DNA of 34,855 bases from Rhodospirillaceae bacterium (GTDB lineage: Bacteria; Pseudomonadota; Alphaproteobacteria; Rhodospirillales; Casp-alpha2). Shown here one piece after another: positions 32,880-34,855 of the stretch. The notes under the pieces are model-generated. The model saw nothing but the letters and a program-made list of their open reading frames with translations. It did not search any database and had not been told where the DNA came from. The stretch spans positions 1 through 34,855 of the forward strand of contig JABJBP010000152.1 in assembly GCA_018665815.1 (NCBI GenBank). The letters are read 5' to 3'. Position 1 is the first letter of the stretch, and each line of letters opens with the position of its first letter. Made by a program: the position numbers and the translations under genes.

Positions 32880-34250
32880 ATGTTCGAGAGCCTGACAGAC
32901 AAACTAAGCGGCATATTCGACCAGCTGACCAAGCGCGGGGCGCTGAAGGAAGCCGATGTCGACGAGGTGTTGCGTGAGATCAGGCTGGCGTTGCTGGATG
33001 CCGATGTGGCGCTTGAAGTCGCGAAGGACTTCATTGAGCGGGTTCGCGAACGCGCCGTCGGCTCGGATGTTTTGAAAAGCGTCACGCCCGGCCAAATGGT
33101 CGTCAAGATCGTCAACGACGAGCTGGTTGTAACACTGGGTTCGGACGATGGCGGCATAAATCTTGTCGGCACACCGCCGGTAGCCATCTTGATGGTCGGC
33201 TTGCAAGGTTCGGGTAAAACAACGACGACCGCGAAATTGGGTCAGCGCCTGACCAAACAAGAAAAGAAAAAAGTTTTGATGGCGTCCCTGGACGTCTACC
33301 GCCCGGCCGCCCAACAGCAATTGGCAACGCTGGGCGAACAGACCGAGGTCCGCTGCCTGCCTGCCGTCATCGGCGAACAGCCCGTCGCCATCACCAAGCG
33401 CGCCATGCAGATGGCCCGGCTGGAAGCTTTCGACGTGGTGATCCTGGATACCGCCGGACGGCTGCACATCGACACGGAATTAATGAGCGAGGTCCAACAG
33501 GTTCGCGACGCCGCCAAGCCGGTCGAGACCCTTTTGGTGACCGACGCCATGACCGGCCAGGACAGCGTCAACGTGGCCCGCGAGTTCAACGAAAAGATTG
33601 GCATTAGCGGTATCGTCTTGACCCGCGTCGACGGCGATGCACGCGGCGGCGCGGCGCTATCCATGCGCACTGTCGCCGGATGCCCGGTCAAGCTGATGGG
33701 TACCGGTGAGACCATGGAGGCGCTGGAAACTTTCAATCCCGAACGGATCGCCGGCTCAATCCTCGGCATGGGTGACATTGTCGGGCTTGTCGAGAAAGCC
33801 CAGCAGGTCGTTGAAGAAGAAGAAGCCGAGCGCATGGCCAAGAAAATGCTCAAGGGGCTGTTCACCCTTGAGGATATGGCCCAGCAGCTGAGCCAAATTC
33901 GCAAGATGGGCAGCCTCGAAGGCTTGATGGGCATGATGCCCGGCGCACAAAAGATGAAAAGCCAGATTGCTGATGCCAACGTCGATGACAAGATGATCGC
34001 GCACCAAGAAGCCATCATCATGTCGATGACGCCGAAGGAACGCAAAAATCCGAAAGTCATCAAAAGTTCACGGCGCAAACGGATTGCCGCCGGTTCCGGG
34101 ACCACGGTGCAGGAAGTGAACCGCTTGTTGAAACAGCACAAGCAGATTTCCACGATGATGAAAAAAGCCGGCAAGATGGGCAAGCGCGGCTTAATGGGTG
34201 GCAACATGCCGCCCGGCATGATGGGCGGAAACATCCCAGGCATGCGTTGA
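32880..34250 (+). CDS. ffh: Signal recognition particle protein Ffh
   Basis: SRP54 GTPase (456 residues) that binds signal sequences on nascent membrane proteins and pairs with 4.5S RNA and FtsY. It has an N domain with ALLDADVALEVAKDF, G1 loop GLQGSGKTT (107-115), the DVYRPAA motif, DTAGR and TRVDGDARGGAAL. A methionine-rich M domain ends in a Gly/Met tail (GLMGGNMPPGMMGGN). ATG 32880 gives the family start FESLTDKLSGIFDQL; an upstream open frame from 32766 is not conserved-looking and overlaps the leader hairpin. rpsP follows after 87 bp, the usual alphaproteobacterial order. Confidence 0.97.
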   Translation: MFESLTDKLSGIFDQLTKRGALKEADVDEVLREIRLALLDADVALEVAKDFIERVRERAVGSDVLKSVTPGQMVVKIVNDELVVTLGSDDGGINLVGTPPVAILMVGLQGSGKTTTTAKLGQRLTKQEKKKVLMASLDVYRPAAQQQLATLGEQTEVRCLPAVIGEQPVAITKRAMQMARLEAFDVVILDTAGRLHIDTELMSEVQQVRDAAKPVETLLVTDAMTGQDSVNVAREFNEKIGISGIVLTRVDGDARGGAALSMRTVAGCPVKLMGTGETMEALETFNPERIAGSILGMGDIVGLVEKAQQVVEEEEAERMAKKMLKGLFTLEDMAQQLSQIRKMGSLEGLMGMMPGAQKMKSQIADANVDDKMIAHQEAIIMSMTPKERKNPKVIKSSRRKRIAAGSGTTVQEVNRLLKQHKQISTMMKKAGKMGKRGLMGGNMPPGMMGGNIPGMR

Positions 34251-34311
34251 GCGCCAAGTCAGAATTTCACGATTTAACGAACAGAACATCGAAACCAACA
34301 CTTTAGATATC

Positions 34312-34336
34312 GACGAAACGAAAGGACGAAACGAAA
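34312..34336 (+). repeat. 12-bp direct repeat at the rpsP ribosome site
   Basis: GACGAAACGAAA occurs twice (34312-34323 and 34325-34336), separated by one G and ending one base before the rpsP ATG. The junction AAAGGA (34321-34326) is the likely Shine-Dalgarno sequence, so the repeat frames the translation start. Confidence 0.6.
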
Positions 34337-34337
34337 C

Positions 34338-34855
34338 ATGGCTTTGAAAATTCGCCTCTCCAGGGGCGGTGCGAAAAAGCGCCCCTATTACCGCGTCGTT
34401 GTTGCGGACTCACGCAAGGCCCGCGACGGTCGCTTCATTGAACGCATCGGGTCTTATAACCCGATGGTGCCGAAGGACCATCCGGACCGTTTTAAGCTCG
34501 ACGAAGACCGGGCCAAGCATTGGATGAGTGTCGGCGCCACGCCCAGTGACCGGGTCGCGCACCTAATGAACAAGCTTGGACTTGCCGATAAGCCGGTTGT
34601 TCATGAGCAGACCAAACAACACCTGCCCCGTCCCAAGACGCTGGAACGGATGAAGGAACGCGAAGAAAAGGCCGCCGCAGCCGCTGAAGCGCCGGCTGAA
34701 GAAGCTGCGCCTGAGGAAGCACCGGCCGAAGAGGCTGCTGCTGAGGAAGCGCCGGCCGAAGAGGCTGCTGCTGAGGAAGCGCCGGCCGAAGAGGCCGCTG
34801 CTGAGGAAGCGCCGGCCGAAGAGGCTGCTGCTGAGGAAGCGCCGGCCGAAGAGGC
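34338..34855 (+). CDS. rpsP: 30S ribosomal protein S16, 3' end beyond window
   Basis: The first 80 residues are a standard S16: [37 protein letters not shown] (in part: [14 protein letters not shown]), then GSYNPM and [14 protein letters not shown]16 is a primary assembly protein of the 30S body. After about residue 110 comes a charged linker and then a long Ala/Glu/Pro tail made of a ten-residue repeat, still open at the window end (172 codons so far). Alphaproteobacterial S16 proteins often carry acidic or Ala-rich tails, but this one is long. It lies 87 bp after ffh; rimM and trmD would be expected next. Confidence 0.95.
   Translation, partial: MALKIRLSRGGAKKRPYYRVVVADSRKARDGRFIERIGSYNPMVPKDHPDRFKLDEDRAKHWMSVGATPSDRVAHLMNKLGLADKPVVHEQTKQHLPRPKTLERMKEREEKAAAAAEAPAEEAAPEEAPAEEAAAEEAPAEEAAAEEAPAEEAAAEEAPAEEAAAEEAPAEE
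34711..34855 (+). repeat. 30-bp tandem repeat in the rpsP tail
   Basis: The 30-bp unit, beginning CTGAGGAAGCGCCGGCCGAA and ending GAGGCTGCTG, repeats at 34711, 34741, 34771, 34801 and 34831; the last copy is cut by the window end. Copies differ at one base at most (A at 34721, C at 34796). A more diverged copy precedes it at 34681. It encodes [10 protein letters not shown] repeated in frame. Confidence 0.9.

Noticed and set aside
1-34855. CRISPR array, tRNA, rRNA, insertion sequence or prophage
   Set aside because: No regularly spaced repeats, tRNA-like cloverleaf, rRNA stretches, transposase or phage proteins were seen on either strand; the only tandem array is the coding repeat in rpsP.

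Overview
The window reads as chromosomal DNA of an alphaproteobacterium, plausibly a Rhodospirillales-like aerobic or marine lineage. The grounds are a complete system I cytochrome c maturation operon in the order ccmABCDEFGHI, the dapF-mtaB-ftsY cluster next to a divergent ffh-rpsP cluster, an rpsP with a long Ala/Glu tail, and many proteins of alphaproteobacterial type. No rRNA, tRNA, CRISPR array, insertion sequence or phage gene was seen.

Layout. 1-0.64 kb: the C-terminal half of an FkbM methyltransferase, decayed upstream. 0.64-0.94 kb: non-coding, with a strong intrinsic terminator and a possible C-rich small RNA. 0.94-8.0 kb: the ccm operon, with nearly all genes overlapping or abutting except for a 138-bp gap before ccmC. 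That gap holds a perfect FNR/FixK-type palindrome spaced like a class II activator site. 8.1-9.3 kb: pgk. 9.3-11.3 kb (minus): a HAMP-containing, chemoreceptor-like membrane protein with a degenerate signalling tip. 11.3-14.1 kb: Nudix hydrolase, a 74-aa protein coupled to a DUF2141 protein, a frameshifted lipoprotein gene and a DUF924 protein.

14.2-22.6 kb is an accessory, partly decaying region. It holds an intact amidase preceded by a small overlapping gene, about 1.4 kb of degraded DNA with a PhzF remnant, a second amidase broken by an in-frame TAG, an EamA transporter, a nitronate monooxygenase and an acyl-CoA ligase. 22.8-26.2 kb is a ZrgA-type zinc-uptake locus: a DUF3299 protein, a His-rich periplasmic ZrgA protein, an ABC ATPase and an FtsX-like permease. 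The last three lie behind a promoter whose -35/-10 spacer is occupied by a Zur-like palindrome. 26.2-28.5 kb: a ketopantoate-reductase-like enzyme and a TauD/TfdA dioxygenase.

28.5-34.9 kb is core: ftsY, mtaB and dapF on the minus strand; a LysR regulator with an aberrant N-terminus and an AT-rich promoter, apparently inserted at the junction; then ffh and rpsP on the plus strand. Ffh and FtsY are the two protein partners of the signal recognition particle pathway. rpsP runs off the right end inside a 30-bp tandem repeat.

The best leads for new biology are regulatory: the FNR-like promoter inside ccm, the Zur-like operator of the zrg locus, the C-rich RNA candidate upstream of ccmA and the hairpin in front of ffh. 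The degenerate chemoreceptor is the most unusual protein. I found no strong evidence for an undescribed defence or mobile system.
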